A stretch of 64,000 nt of DNA, taken from contig NZ_CP108106.1 in the NCBI RefSeq assembly GCF_041435195.1, forward strand, positions 2,852,001 through 2,916,000. The letters run 5' to 3'. Position 1 is the stretch's first letter. Every line of letters begins with the position of its first letter. The translations under genes were made by a program, and so were the position numbers. The notes below the pieces were generated by a model that was not told the origin of the DNA, did not search any database, and worked only from the letters and a program-made list of their open reading frames with translations. Positions 48,642-58,878 of this stretch are shown here, in pieces. This DNA is from Streptomyces sp. NBC_00224. GTDB taxonomy: Bacteria; Actinomycetota; Actinomycetes; Streptomycetales; Streptomycetaceae.

Positions 48642-50338
48642 CCCCCCTACGCCTGACCTGGGTCCAGCCGGAGGACCTCATCGCCCACGAGCTCCGCCAG
48701 GCGAAGGAGGACGGCCGCGACGCGAGAGGGATCGAAGCACGCTGGGCAACGGCGGGCGGCACAGCGCCCGGCCCTTCGGGCGCGTCCTCGACCCCGGCAC
48801 CTCCGGCGTTGCGCGCCCTGGCGATCCAGCTGTTGGACGAACTGGCAGAGGTTCCTTCCCCGTTGGCGGACAGGGAACCGACGGACTTCGAGGCGATCAG
48901 ATCCACGACATCAACCTGGCCCGACGGCTCCAGCAACCCACCCACCCCGGGGCGGAAGCCCGAAGGGGGTGCAGGGGGCGAAGCCCCCGCCAGGGTTCCG
49001 GGGCGCAGCCGCGCCCGGGGGCCCGGGGACGAAGCCCCCAGCCACCCACCCACCCCTCCCGTCCGGGGTCCGGGGCGCAGCCCCGCAAGCGGGGTGCAGG
49101 GGGCGCAGCCCCCGCTCGGGGGTCTGGGGGCGAAGCCCCCAGGAACACCTCCCCCTACCCCCACCCACCCCCGGAGGGTTGCGGGAAGGGGCGGGGAGGG
49201 GCAAACTCACGCCCTCCACGCCGCCTGGCTGGGCCGAGCCGTCGGCTGCCTGCTCGGCAAACCCGTGGAGAAGCTGCCGCTGACCGGCATCCGCGCAATC
49301 GCCCGCGCCACCGGCAACTGGCCCCTCCACACCTGGTTCACCGCCCACCGCCTCCCCGCCGAGCTGGCCGCCGCGTACCCCTGGAACCGCCGCTCCGCCC
49401 CCACCTCCCTCGCCGAGAACATCGACGGCATGCCCGAGGACGACGACCTCAACTACCCGCTCCTCGGCCTGCTCCTCCTCCAGCGCCACGGCCCCGCCTT
49501 CACCACCGCCGACGTGGCCCGGCTGTGGCTGGACGAGCTCCCGGCGGGGCGTACGTTCACCGCCGAGCGCATCGCGTACCGCAATCTCCTGGACGGGATC
49601 GAGCCGCCGCACACCGCCACCCACCGCAACCCGTTCCGCGAGTGGATCGGCGCCACCATCCGCGCCGACGTCCACGGCTGGACCAACCCGGGCGACCCCG
49701 CGGCCGCCGCCGAGCAGGCGCACCGCGACGCCGCCCTCACCCACACCGCCAACGGCGTGTACGGCGCCATGTTCACGGCCGCGGCGATCTCCATGGCCAC
49801 CACCGGCGCGTACGACGTGCACGCCTGTCTCGACGGCGGTCTCGCCGTGATCCCCCCGCGCTCCCGCCTGGCCGGGGCCGTCCGCCTCGGGATCCGCCTC
49901 GCCCGCGAGGAGGGCGACTTCGACACCGTCGTCGACCGGCTGCACACGGCCCTCGGCGCCTACCACTGGGTGCACTCCGTCCCCAACGCCGCCCTGCTCG
50001 CCGCCGCCCTCACCCACGCCGACGGCGACTTCTCCGGCTCCATCTGCCGCGCGGTGTCCGGCGGCTGGGACACCGACTCCAACGGGGCCACCGCCGGATC
50101 GCTCGCGGGACTCCTCGCCGGGCACCCGGACGCGCTGCCCGCCCGCTGGACCGCACCGCTCAAGAACCGCCTCGCCACCACCGTCGCCGGCTTCGACGGC
50201 ACCGGATTCGACACCCTCGCAGAACTGACGGCGGAACTGGCGGCGGAACCGACCGCACCAGCGACCGCGCAAGTGACCGCACACGCACCCGCTCAACAGA
50301 CCGCACAACTCGTCCCCCAGGAGGTACGGAGCGCATGA
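48638..50338 (+). CDS. ADP-ribosylglycohydrolase paralogue 4 with N-terminal extension
   Basis: 566-residue protein. Residues 1-100 are a non-conserved helical segment (EDLIAHELRQAKEDGRDARG). A repeat-encoded Gly/Pro linker (about residues 103-190) follows, then the ADP-ribosylglycohydrolase domain from LHAAWLGRAVGCLLGKPVEK. The first Asp motif reads GCLLGK, the second MPEDDDLNY, and the third is intact (GGWDTDSNGATAGSLAGLLAG). The C-terminus is a Thr/Ala/Gln-rich tail. Start and stop both overlap neighbours (ATGA). Confidence 0.8.
   Translation: MTPLRLTWVQPEDLIAHELRQAKEDGRDARGIEARWATAGGTAPGPSGASSTPAPPALRALAIQLLDELAEVPSPLADREPTDFEAIRSTTSTWPDGSSNPPTPGRKPEGGAGGEAPARVPGRSRARGPGDEAPSHPPTPPVRGPGRSPASGVQGAQPPLGGLGAKPPGTPPPTPTHPRRVAGRGGEGQTHALHAAWLGRAVGCLLGKPVEKLPLTGIRAIARATGNWPLHTWFTAHRLPAELAAAYPWNRRSAPTSLAENIDGMPEDDDLNYPLLGLLLLQRHGPAFTTADVARLWLDELPAGRTFTAERIAYRNLLDGIEPPHTATHRNPFREWIGATIRADVHGWTNPGDPAAAAEQAHRDAALTHTANGVYGAMFTAAAISMATTGAYDVHACLDGGLAVIPPRSRLAGAVRLGIRLAREEGDFDTVVDRLHTALGAYHWVHSVPNAALLAAALTHADGDFSGSICRAVSGGWDTDSNGATAGSLAGLLAGHPDALPARWTAPLKNRLATTVAGFDGTGFDTLAELTAELAAEPTAPATAQVTAHAPAQQTAQLVPQEVRSA
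48958..49205 (+). repeat. GC-palindrome repeat cluster inside paralogue 4
   Basis: At least six short palindromes of the GGGGGCGAAGCCCCC type followed by the 38-bp unit (49162-49200), in frame. It encodes the Pro/Gly/Ala linker of the protein and is unlike flanking codon use. Confidence 0.8.
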
Positions 50339-51240
50339 CGCGCATCGCGGTGCTCGGCAGCACCAACATGGACCTGGTCGCCTACGTGACGGCCGCCCCG
50401 CGCCGCGGCGAGACCGTCACCGGTCACGACTTCCGTACGATCCCCGGCGGCAAGGGCGCCAACCAGGCCGTCGCCGCGGCCCGTGCGGGCGGCGACGTCG
50501 CGATGATCGGGGCGGTCGGCACGGACGAGTTCGGCGGACGGCTGCGGGCCGCGCTCGACGGCTCCGGCGTCGACACCGACCTCGTGCGCACCACCGAGGG
50601 GCCGTCCGGTACGGCCCACATCGTGGTCGACGCGACCGGCGGCAACGCGATCGTCGTCATCCCCGGCGCCAACGCCTCCGTCACCCACCTCGGCCCCGGC
50701 GACGAGGCGCTGATCGCGGGCGCCGAGTCGCTGCTGCTCCAGTTGGAGCTGCCGTTGGACACGGTCGTCGAGGGCGCCAAGGCGGCCCGGCGCCACGGGG
50801 TGCGGACGGTCCTCACCCCCTCCCCCGTCCAGCCCCTGCCGCCCGAACTCCTCGCCGCCACCGACCTGTTGGTGGCCAACGAGCACGAGGCCGCCGCACT
50901 CACCGGCATCGACGACCCGAAGGCGGCCGCCCGCGCGCTCCTTGAGCTGGTCCCCGAGGTGGTGGTCACGCTCGGCGCCCGCGGCAGTCTGTACGCGGCG
51001 CGCGACCAGGACCCGGTCGCGGTCCCGGCCCCCGAGGTGACCGCGGTCGACACGACGGGCGCGGGCGACACGTTCGTCGGCGCGCTCGCCGTCGCCCTGG
51101 GCGAGGGCCGGGCGATGCCCGAGGCGCTCGGCTGGGCGTCGGACGCCGCCGCGCTCTCGGTCCAGCGGCCCGGCGCGGTGGCCGCCATGCCGTACCGCGC
51201 GGAGATCGACGCGGCGGCGGCAAAGGGAACCACCCGGTGA
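50335..51240 (+). CDS. PfkB-family ribokinase
   Basis: 301-residue sugar kinase. Substrate-binding GGKGANQAVAAARAGG, ATP/anion-hole DTTGAGDTFVGALAVAL with catalytic Asp, and GSTNMDLVAYV N-terminus mark a ribokinase (RbsK-type). It would phosphorylate free ribose, as released after ADP-ribose or nucleoside breakdown. It is coupled to paralogue 4 by an ATGA overlap and to the CoA-transferase by a GTGA overlap, so ribose salvage is a plausible operon theme. Confidence 0.88.
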   Translation: MTRIAVLGSTNMDLVAYVTAAPRRGETVTGHDFRTIPGGKGANQAVAAARAGGDVAMIGAVGTDEFGGRLRAALDGSGVDTDLVRTTEGPSGTAHIVVDATGGNAIVVIPGANASVTHLGPGDEALIAGAESLLLQLELPLDTVVEGAKAARRHGVRTVLTPSPVQPLPPELLAATDLLVANEHEAAALTGIDDPKAAARALLELVPEVVVTLGARGSLYAARDQDPVAVPAPEVTAVDTTGAGDTFVGALAVALGEGRAMPEALGWASDAAALSVQRPGAVAAMPYRAEIDAAAAKGTTR

Positions 51241-52424
51241 CAACTCCGCTGCAACAACTGCGGGTCCTGGACCTCGCCACCCTGTTCGCCGGACCGCTCG
51301 CGGCGACGATGCTCGGCGACTTCGGTGCCGAGGTCATCAAGGTCGAGCATCCCCGCCGCCCCGACCCCTCGCGCGGCCACGGCCCCGCCAAGGACGGCGT
51401 CGGGCTCTGGTGGAAGCTGCTCGGCCGCAACAAACGGACGATCACCCTCGACCTGTCCACGCCGGGCGGCCGCGAGACCCTGCTCCGGCTCGCCGCCTCC
51501 ACCGATGTGATCATCGAGAACTTCCGCCCGGGCACCCTGGAGCGCTGGGGCCTGGGCTGGCCCGAACTGGCCGCCGCCAACGACCAGTTGGTACTGGCCC
51601 GGGTCACCGGGTTCGGCCAGTGCGGCCCGTACGCCCACCGCCCCGGCTTCGGCACTCTCGCCGAGGCGATGAGTGGCTTCGCCGCCGTCACCGGCGAGCC
51701 GGACGGCCCGCCGACGCTGCCCCCGTTCGGCCTCGCGGACTCGATCGCCGCGCTGGCCACCGCGTACGCCGTACTGACCGCGATCACCGCGCGCACCACC
51801 ACCGGGCGCGGGCAGGTGATCGACATGGCGATCATCGAGCCGATCCTGACCGTCCTCGGCCCCCAGCCCATCTGGTACGACCAGCTCGGCTACGTCCAGC
51901 CGCGCACCGGCAACCGCTCCCGCAACAACGCCCCGCGCAACACCTACCGTACGGCGGACGGCAGTTGGCTCGCCATCTCCACCTCGGCCCAGTCGGTCGC
52001 CGAGCGGGTGATGCGGCTCGTGGGGCGCCCGGAGCTGATCACCGAGCCGTGGTTCGCCACCGGCTCGGGGCGGGCCGAGCACGCGGACGAGCTGGACGAG
52101 GCGGTGGGCGGCTGGATCGGGCGGCGCACCCGTGAGGAGGCGATGGCGGCGTTCGAGAAGGCGGAGGCGGCGATCGCGCCGATCTACGACATCCGCGAGG
52201 TGATGACGGACCCCCAGTACCGCGCGCTCGACACGCTCACCACGGTCGACGACCCGGAGCTGGGCCCGGTCCGGATGCAGAACGTCCTCTTCCGGCTCTC
52301 CGAGACCCCGGGCGCGATCCGCTGGGCGGGCCGCCCGCACGGCGCGGACACGGACGCGGTCCTGACCGAACTCGGCCTGTCCGCCCAGGAGATCACCGCG
52401 CTGCGCGGGACGGGCGCCCTGTGA
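51237..52424 (+). CDS. class III CoA-transferase (CaiB/BaiF family)
   Basis: 395-residue CoA-transferase. Catalytic Asp in FGLADSIAALATAY, N-terminal RVLDLATLFAGPLAATMLGDFGAEVIKVE and NKRTITLDL are typical; FRPGTLERWGLG and GRGQVIDMAI complete the fold. Donor and acceptor acids are unknown. It is followed by a CitE-like lyase, which suggests activation of a hydroxy dicarboxylate such as malate or citramalate. GTG start overlaps the ribokinase stop. Confidence 0.88.
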   Translation: MTTPLQQLRVLDLATLFAGPLAATMLGDFGAEVIKVEHPRRPDPSRGHGPAKDGVGLWWKLLGRNKRTITLDLSTPGGRETLLRLAASTDVIIENFRPGTLERWGLGWPELAAANDQLVLARVTGFGQCGPYAHRPGFGTLAEAMSGFAAVTGEPDGPPTLPPFGLADSIAALATAYAVLTAITARTTTGRGQVIDMAIIEPILTVLGPQPIWYDQLGYVQPRTGNRSRNNAPRNTYRTADGSWLAISTSAQSVAERVMRLVGRPELITEPWFATGSGRAEHADELDEAVGGWIGRRTREEAMAAFEKAEAAIAPIYDIREVMTDPQYRALDTLTTVDDPELGPVRMQNVLFRLSETPGAIRWAGRPHGADTDAVLTELGLSAQEITALRGTGAL

Positions 52425-53224
52425 CGAGGATCCCGCTGACCTGGCTGTACGCCCCCGGCGACCGGCCGCAAGTGGTCGAGAAGGCGCTGTCGGCGGGCGC
52501 GGACGTGGTGATCGTGGACCTGGAGGACGCGGTGGCGCCGGGCCGCAAGGAGTACGCCCGGGCGGCGACGGCGGAGCTGCTCGCCACCTCGCTGTCCACA
52601 CCGGTCCACGTCAGGGTCGCCACGGAGGAGGACGTACGGACCCTGGCCGGGCTCCCGGGCCTGTCGGGCCTGCGCCTGCCCAAGGTCACCCATGCCTTCC
52701 AGGTCCAGCGCATCGCGGCCCTGGCCCCCGGCGTCCCCCTCCACCCGCTCCTGGAGAGCGCCCTGGGAGTGGAGCACGCGTACACGATCGCCGCCGCCCA
52801 TCCGGCGGTGCGGGGCATCGCGCTCGGCGAGGCGGACCTCTGCGCCGATCTGGGCGTACGCAACGAGTCGGGCCTGGACTGGCCGCGCAGCCGCGTCGTG
52901 GTGGCCGCGAGGGCGGCGGGCCTGGCCCCGCCCGCCCAGTCGGTGTACCGGCACATCAGCGACCTGACGGGCCTGGCCGCGTCCTGCGCCCACGGCCGCT
53001 CGCTGGGCTTCCTGGGCCGCGCGGCGATCCACCCGGCACAGCTGCCGGTGATCGAACGCGCCTATCTGCCACCGCCGTCGGAGGTCGCGGCAGCGGAGGA
53101 GATCCTCACGGCGTCCCCCACGGACGGGGGCGCCCTGGCACTGCCGGACGGGCGTTTCGTGGACGCGGCGGTGGTGGAGGCGGCGAGGAGGACGCTGTCC
53201 CTGGCCCACCGCCCGTACCCCTGA
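52421..53224 (+). CDS. CitE-like CoA-ester lyase (HpcH/HpaI family)
   Basis: 267-residue TIM-barrel lyase. Metal-binding and substrate motifs include YAPGDRP, VIVDLEDAVAPGRK, PLLESALGVEHAYTIA and GEADLCADLG. It would split a malyl- or citramalyl-CoA-like ester to acetyl-CoA plus a 2-oxoacid. It is the last gene of the operon, with a terminator-type repeat 35 bases after its stop. Confidence 0.85.
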   Translation: MTRIPLTWLYAPGDRPQVVEKALSAGADVVIVDLEDAVAPGRKEYARAATAELLATSLSTPVHVRVATEEDVRTLAGLPGLSGLRLPKVTHAFQVQRIAALAPGVPLHPLLESALGVEHAYTIAAAHPAVRGIALGEADLCADLGVRNESGLDWPRSRVVVAARAAGLAPPAQSVYRHISDLTGLAASCAHGRSLGFLGRAAIHPAQLPVIERAYLPPPSEVAAAEEILTASPTDGGALALPDGRFVDAAVVEAARRTLSLAHRPYP

Positions 53225-53259
53225 GCGGGGGTGCGCTGTCGTCTGCGGCCCTGTGGGGG

Positions 53260-53338
53260 CTGGTCGCGCAGTTCCCCGCGCCCCTATAGGGGCGCCCCGG
53301 AGGGGCGCATTTAGGGGCGCGGGGAACTGCGCGACCAG
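53260..53338. repeat. dispersed inverted repeat, copy 4
   Basis: Arms 53260-53285 and 53313-53338 with an internal GGCGCCCCGGAGGGGCGC hairpin, between the convergent CitE and lgt genes (35 and 42 bases past the stops). Confidence 0.9.
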
Positions 53339-53380
53339 CCACATACAGCCTGCAGACAAACACCTGGCCCGGGCGAAGCT

Positions 53381-54298
53381 TCAGCTCTTGCTCGTCGACC
53401 CGTTCTCGGACGGCACCGACTTCTCGACCTCGTCGGACGGCGCATCCCCTGACTCCGGCTCGCCCTCCGCGTCAGCGGACTCCGCGGAGCTCGGCTCGAC
53501 GACCTCTTCCCGCCCCGGCCGCACCCGCGAAGAGATCACGATGTACGTCACGGCGAGCACGAAGACGGTGATCGCGGTCCAGTCGTTGAGACGCAGCCCC
53601 AGCACGTGGTGGGCCTCGTCGACCCGCATGTACTCGATCCAGCCGCGCCCCACGCAGTACGCCGCGACGTACAGCGCGAACGCCCGGCCGTGGCCCAGCT
53701 TGAAGCGGCGGTCCGCCCAGATGACGAGGAAGCCGACGCCGAGGCACCACAGCGACTCGTACAGGAAGGTCGGGTGGTAGGTGCCCGCGACCCGGTTGGT
53801 GCCCTCGGTGATCTTCAGCGCCCACGGCACGTCGGTGGGCTTGCCGTACAGCTCCTGGTTGAACCAGTTGCCCCAGCGGCCCGCGGCCTGGGCGAAGGCG
53901 ATGCCGGGGGCCAGCGCGTCGGCCCAGGCCGGCAGCGGGATGCCCCGGCGGCGGCAGCCGATCCACGCGCCCACCGCGCCGAACGCGATCGCGCCCCAGA
54001 TGCCGAGCCCGCCCTGCCAGATCTTGAAGGCGTCGACCCAGTCCTCACCGTCGCTGAAGTACAGCTGGTAGTCGGTGATGACGTGGTAGAGCCGGCCGCC
54101 GACGAGGCCGAAGGGCACCGCCCAGACGGCGATGTCGGCCACGGTGCCGGCTCTGCCGCCCCGGGCGATCCAGCGCTTGTTGCCGTACCAGACGGCGATG
54201 AAGACACCGATGATGATGCAGAAGGCGTAGCCGCGCAGCGGGATCGGTCCGAGATGGATCACGCCGGTCGACGGGCTGGGAATGAAGGCGAGGTTCAT
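53381..54298 (-). CDS. lgt: prolipoprotein diacylglyceryl transferase
   Basis: 305-residue membrane enzyme transferring diacylglyceryl to the lipobox cysteine of prolipoproteins. Signatures GRWGNWFNQELYG and HPTFLYES, with seven transmembrane helices, are diagnostic. C-terminal 50 residues are an acidic Ser/Glu-rich tail. ATG 54298 gives the conserved start; a GTG 14 codons upstream is the alternative. It is needed for the lipoproteins of this window. Confidence 0.95.
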   Translation of the reverse strand: MNLAFIPSPSTGVIHLGPIPLRGYAFCIIIGVFIAVWYGNKRWIARGGRAGTVADIAVWAVPFGLVGGRLYHVITDYQLYFSDGEDWVDAFKIWQGGLGIWGAIAFGAVGAWIGCRRRGIPLPAWADALAPGIAFAQAAGRWGNWFNQELYGKPTDVPWALKITEGTNRVAGTYHPTFLYESLWCLGVGFLVIWADRRFKLGHGRAFALYVAAYCVGRGWIEYMRVDEAHHVLGLRLNDWTAITVFVLAVTYIVISSRVRPGREEVVEPSSAESADAEGEPESGDAPSDEVEKSVPSENGSTSKS

Positions 54299-54381
54299 GG
54301 CAGGGTCGACGCTACCTTGCCGGGCGGGCGGTCGGACCACCCACCCGGCAACTTATGAGTAACGAGCGGTACGGCAGGGGC

Positions 54382-55422
54382 CTAAGGGGCCGCGGGAGCC
54401 GGAGCCGCCCCCGCTCCCGTCCCCGCCCCGGACCCGGTCGCGCTTCCCGCACCCGCTCCCGCGTGGGCCGCCGGGGCCCCCGGATGCGCCGGGCCCGGGG
54501 CCGGGGCCTTCTTCGGGGCCGCCCCCGGCGTGTGCGCGGACTTCGGCTTCGGCGCCCCGGACGCGGCGGGCGCGCCCGCCGGCGGCGAACTCTGAGCCGA
54601 CGCCCCCGGCTGCGACGGCGAAACCGTCCCCGGCTGCTTGCCCTTGTTCGCCTCGACGACCCACTTCTTCAGGTTCGCCGGGCTGATCTGCTCGCTGCCC
54701 TTCTGCGGGAAGACCGACTCCCCGTTCAGCTGGACCGTCGGCGTGCCGCTGAAGCCGCCGTTCTGGAAGGCGTCGTTGGACTTGCCGACCCAGCTGTCGT
54801 GCTTGCCCTCCTCCACACAGGAGCGGAAGCCGACCGTGTCGAGGCCGGGGACCTTCTGGGCCAGCTCGATCAGCTTGCTGTTCTTCGCGAACGCGTCGTC
54901 CGTCTCCTTGGGCTGGTTGCTGTAGAGCACGTCGTGGTACGCCGAGAACTTCCCGGCGTCCTGTGCGCAGCCCGCCGCGTTCGCCGCGTGCAGCGAGCCG
55001 TTGCCGCCGAGGTTGCGGTCGATCAGGGTGGCGAGGTGGTACTGGACGCGGATCTGTCCGCTGCCCTCCAGCTCGTGGATCGTGGCCCGGAAGCTGTTCT
55101 CGAACGCGGCGCAGGCCGGGCAGCGGAAGTCCTCCCAGACCGTGAGCGTGGACGGCGCGTCGGCGGCGCCCACCGGGATGGCCAGCTTGTCCTTGCCCTC
55201 GGCGCCTGCGGGCGCGAGCAGCGGGCCCGCCGTGCTCTTCTTGCCGTCGCTCTTGGTGTTGGCCGCGATCACGCCGATCACGGCGGCCAGCCCGAGGACG
55301 CACACCACCGCCCCGGCGACGATCATCGTGCGTCTGCGGCGGTCCTGGGACCGCTGCCGCTCGCGCTCCTGGGCCAGCCGCTCGCGGGCCGTTCTCTTGC
55401 CTTCTTGGTTCTTCTCGCTCAC
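54382..55422 (-). CDS. membrane-anchored DsbA-like thiol-disulphide oxidoreductase
   Basis: 346-residue type II membrane protein. A basic cytoplasmic N-terminus, a transmembrane segment (about residues 33-55) and an extracellular thioredoxin-4/DsbA domain with CPAC (Cys101-Cys104), cis-Pro region SGTPTVQLNG and the helical insert. The last 80 residues are Ala/Pro/Gly-rich and low complexity. GTG 55422 is the better start. It lies between trpA and lgt and may make or isomerise disulphides in exported proteins. Confidence 0.9.
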   Translation of the reverse strand: MSEKNQEGKRTARERLAQERERQRSQDRRRRTMIVAGAVVCVLGLAAVIGVIAANTKSDGKKSTAGPLLAPAGAEGKDKLAIPVGAADAPSTLTVWEDFRCPACAAFENSFRATIHELEGSGQIRVQYHLATLIDRNLGGNGSLHAANAAGCAQDAGKFSAYHDVLYSNQPKETDDAFAKNSKLIELAQKVPGLDTVGFRSCVEEGKHDSWVGKSNDAFQNGGFSGTPTVQLNGESVFPQKGSEQISPANLKKWVVEANKGKQPGTVSPSQPGASAQSSPPAGAPAASGAPKPKSAHTPGAAPKKAPAPGPAHPGAPAAHAGAGAGSATGSGAGTGAGAAPAPAAP

Positions 55423-55436
55423 ACCCGCAGCAACGA

Positions 55437-55466
55437 ACCGGGGAGGCACCCACGTGCCTCCCCGGT
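55437..55466 (-). terminator. trp operon terminator
   Basis: Perfect 13-base arms 55437-55449 and 55454-55466 with a 4-base loop, about 85 bases past the trpA stop and 15 bases before the DsbA-like start. Confidence 0.75.
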
Positions 55467-55551
55467 CCCATATCCACCCGTACGAGCTAACGCGGTCCGG
55501 GTCCGCCCTACTCGGGCGGGGTTACGGAGCGTTGCGGCTCGGCCTACACCC

Positions 55552-56363
55552 TTACGGCGTACGGCGTACGCCCTGCGCGAGTTCACCCGCGAGGGCGCGC
55601 ACGGCGGCGAGCCCGCTCGCGTGGTCCGGCGCGTCCAGCATCCGCTGGACGAACGCCGAGCCGACGATCACTCCGTCGGAGAAGGCCGCGACCTCCTGGG
55701 CCTGCTCCGCGTTGGACACGCCGAGGCCGACGCAGACGGGCAGGCCGGTGGTGGCCCGGGTGCGCCGCACCAGGTCCTCGGCCTGCGCGCCGACCGACGC
55801 GCGCGTGCCGGTGACGCCCATCAGGGACGCCGCGTACACGAAGCCGGAGCCCACCGCGGTGATCTGCGCGAGCCGCTCGTCCCTGCTGCTGGGCGCGACC
55901 ACGAAGACCGTGCCGAGGCCGTGCTTGTCGGCGTGCTCGCGCCACAGCGCGGACTCCTGGACCGGCAGGTCGGGCAGGATGCAGCCGGCGCCGCCCGCCT
56001 CGGCCAGCTCGGCGGTGAAGCGCTCCACGCCGTACCGGTCGATGGGGTTCCAGTACGTCATCACCAGCACCGGCTTGCCGGTGGCCGCGTGGGCCTCGCG
56101 GACCGTGCGCAGCACGTCGGCGATCTTCACCCCGCCCTTGAGGGCGATGTCGTCGGCGGTCTGGATGACCGGCCCGTCAAGGACCGGGTCGCTGTGCGGA
56201 AGGCCGACCTCGACCACGTCCGCGCCGCCCTCGAAGACGGCCTTGACCGCGTCGATGCCGCCGTCGACGGTCGGGAACCCGGCCGGCAGATAGGCGATGA
56301 GCGCGGCCCGGTCCTCGGCCTTCGCCTTGGCGAGGGTGTCGCTCAGCAGAGTCACGTTCCCGC

Positions 56364-56367
<4 letters not shown>
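55552..56367 (-). CDS. trpA: tryptophan synthase alpha subunit
   Basis: 271-residue TIM barrel cleaving indole-3-glycerol phosphate. Catalytic Glu53 and Asp64 lie in [26 protein letters not shown] and [11 protein letters not shown] bind substrate phosphate. GTG 56367 overlaps the trpB stop (GTGA), so subunits are made together. Confidence 0.97.
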
Positions 56368-57611
<1,244 letters not shown>

Positions 57612-57724
57612 GGGGATACCTCCCCGGGGCGCCTTGGCCCCGGTCCTGGGTTGGCGTGTGGTCACGAGTGCGCCCAGGCGCCGCTGCGGTGAGGTGAGTG
57701 CGCGACTACAGGCCGTCGTGGGCC

Positions 57725-57759
57725 GGTCGCGCAGTTCCCCGCGCCCCTATGGGGCGCGG
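57725..57759. repeat. half-element of the dispersed inverted repeat
   Basis: The left-arm sequence GGTCGCGCAGTTCCCCGCGC... continues to 57748 and is followed by a short inverted GGGGCGCGG (57751-57759). The full right arm is missing. It ends immediately 3' of the trpM stop. Confidence 0.75.
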
Positions 57760-57760
57760 C

Positions 57761-57916
57761 TCAAGCGGCGCTCAGGGCACCGCGCCATCGCATCCCGTTG
57801 ACCTGGCCCGGCTCGTCGCCGATCACGTATCGCACCCGCCGCCCGTGCACCCGGCGCGCCGGAGCGCGGCAGCCGCGCGGGCGGCAGCCGGGGGCGAGAC
57901 GGGCGGCAATGGGCAT
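57761..57916 (-). CDS. trpM: TrpM, small tryptophan-associated protein
   Basis: 51-residue basic protein (MPIAARLAPGCRPRGCRAP start, VRYVIGDEPGQVNGMRW core). Gene size and place, exactly between trpC and trpB on the same strand, match trpM, which affects tryptophan supply and morphological development in Streptomyces coelicolor. ATG 57916 lies 4 bases after the trpC stop. Two Cys in CRPRGC are near the N-terminus. Its exact molecular role is unknown. Confidence 0.85.
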   Translation of the reverse strand: MPIAARLAPGCRPRGCRAPARRVHGRRVRYVIGDEPGQVNGMRWRGALSAA

Positions 57917-57920
57917 GGGG

Positions 57921-58730
57921 TCAGTTCCGTCCGTGGCGCAGGGCCGGGTGGGCGCCGGCGGCCACCAGGTCGGCGACGGCCGCCCGGGGGTCCTTGCCGG
58001 TGACCAGGGACTCGCCGACCAGGACGGCGTCCGCGCCGGCGTTGGCGTACGCGATCAGGTCGTGCGGGCCGCGCACACCCGACTCGGCGATCTTCACGAT
58101 GTGCGAGGGGATCTCCGGGGCGACGCGCTCGAAGACGGTGCGGTCCACCTTGAGGGTCTTCAGGTCGCGCGCGTTGACGCCGATGATCCGGGCGCCCGCG
58201 TCGACCGCCCGCTCGACCTCGTCCTCGTCGTGCACCTCGACCAGCGGGGTGAGCCCGATGGACTCGGCCCGCTCGATCAGCGAGACCAGGGCGGACTGCT
58301 CCAGGGCGGAGACGATCAGGAGCGCCAGGTCGGCCCCGTACGCCCGGGCCTCCCACAGCTGGTACGCGGTGACGATGAAGTCCTTGCGCAGCACCGGGAT
58401 GTCGACCTTGGCCCGGACGGCCTCCAGGTCGGCGAGCGAGCCGCCGAAGCGGCGCTCCTCGGTGAGCACGGAGATGACGGCGGCGCCGCCCGCCTCGTAG
58501 TCGGCGGCGAGGGCCGCCGGGTCCGCGATGGCCGCGAGCGCACCCTTGGACGGGCTGGAGCGCTTGACCTCGCAGATGACCTTGACGCCTTCGCCGCGCA
58601 GGGCCGCGACCCCGTCCCGAGCCTGGGGCGCCTTGGCGGCGCGCTCCTTGAGCTCGTCGAGGCCGACCCGCGCCTGCCGCTCCGCCAGATCGGCGCGGAC
58701 GCCCTCGATGATCTCGTCGAGCACACTCAC
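57921..58730 (-). CDS. trpC: indole-3-glycerol phosphate synthase
   Basis: 269-residue TIM barrel. Catalytic lysines and Glu lie in [21 protein letters not shown] and [22 protein letters not shown] and LVGESLV form the phosphate site. GTG 58730 has GGAAGGGG 9 bases upstream. First trp gene of this unit, 148 bases after the DUF2752 gene. Confidence 0.97.
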   Translation of the reverse strand: MSVLDEIIEGVRADLAERQARVGLDELKERAAKAPQARDGVAALRGEGVKVICEVKRSSPSKGALAAIADPAALAADYEAGGAAVISVLTEERRFGGSLADLEAVRAKVDIPVLRKDFIVTAYQLWEARAYGADLALLIVSALEQSALVSLIERAESIGLTPLVEVHDEDEVERAVDAGARIIGVNARDLKTLKVDRTVFERVAPEIPSHIVKIAESGVRGPHDLIAYANAGADAVLVGESLVTGKDPRAAVADLVAAGAHPALRHGRN

Positions 58731-58878
58731 GCGAGCGGCCCCCTTCCAGGACGGTGACGTTGACGATCGGCCAGGATCAGCCATGACGATGGTATCCGCA
58801 CCGGAGCGAAGGGCCCGCATCCGGTTGACGCCCGTCCCACTCCTCGGACAGCCGGGACGTGGGGAGATATACGGAATG

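Noticed and set aside
57620..57760. Possible trp attenuator or leader peptide before trpB
   Set aside because: No short frame with Trp codons and no antiterminator-terminator pair were found; only a repeat half-element is present.
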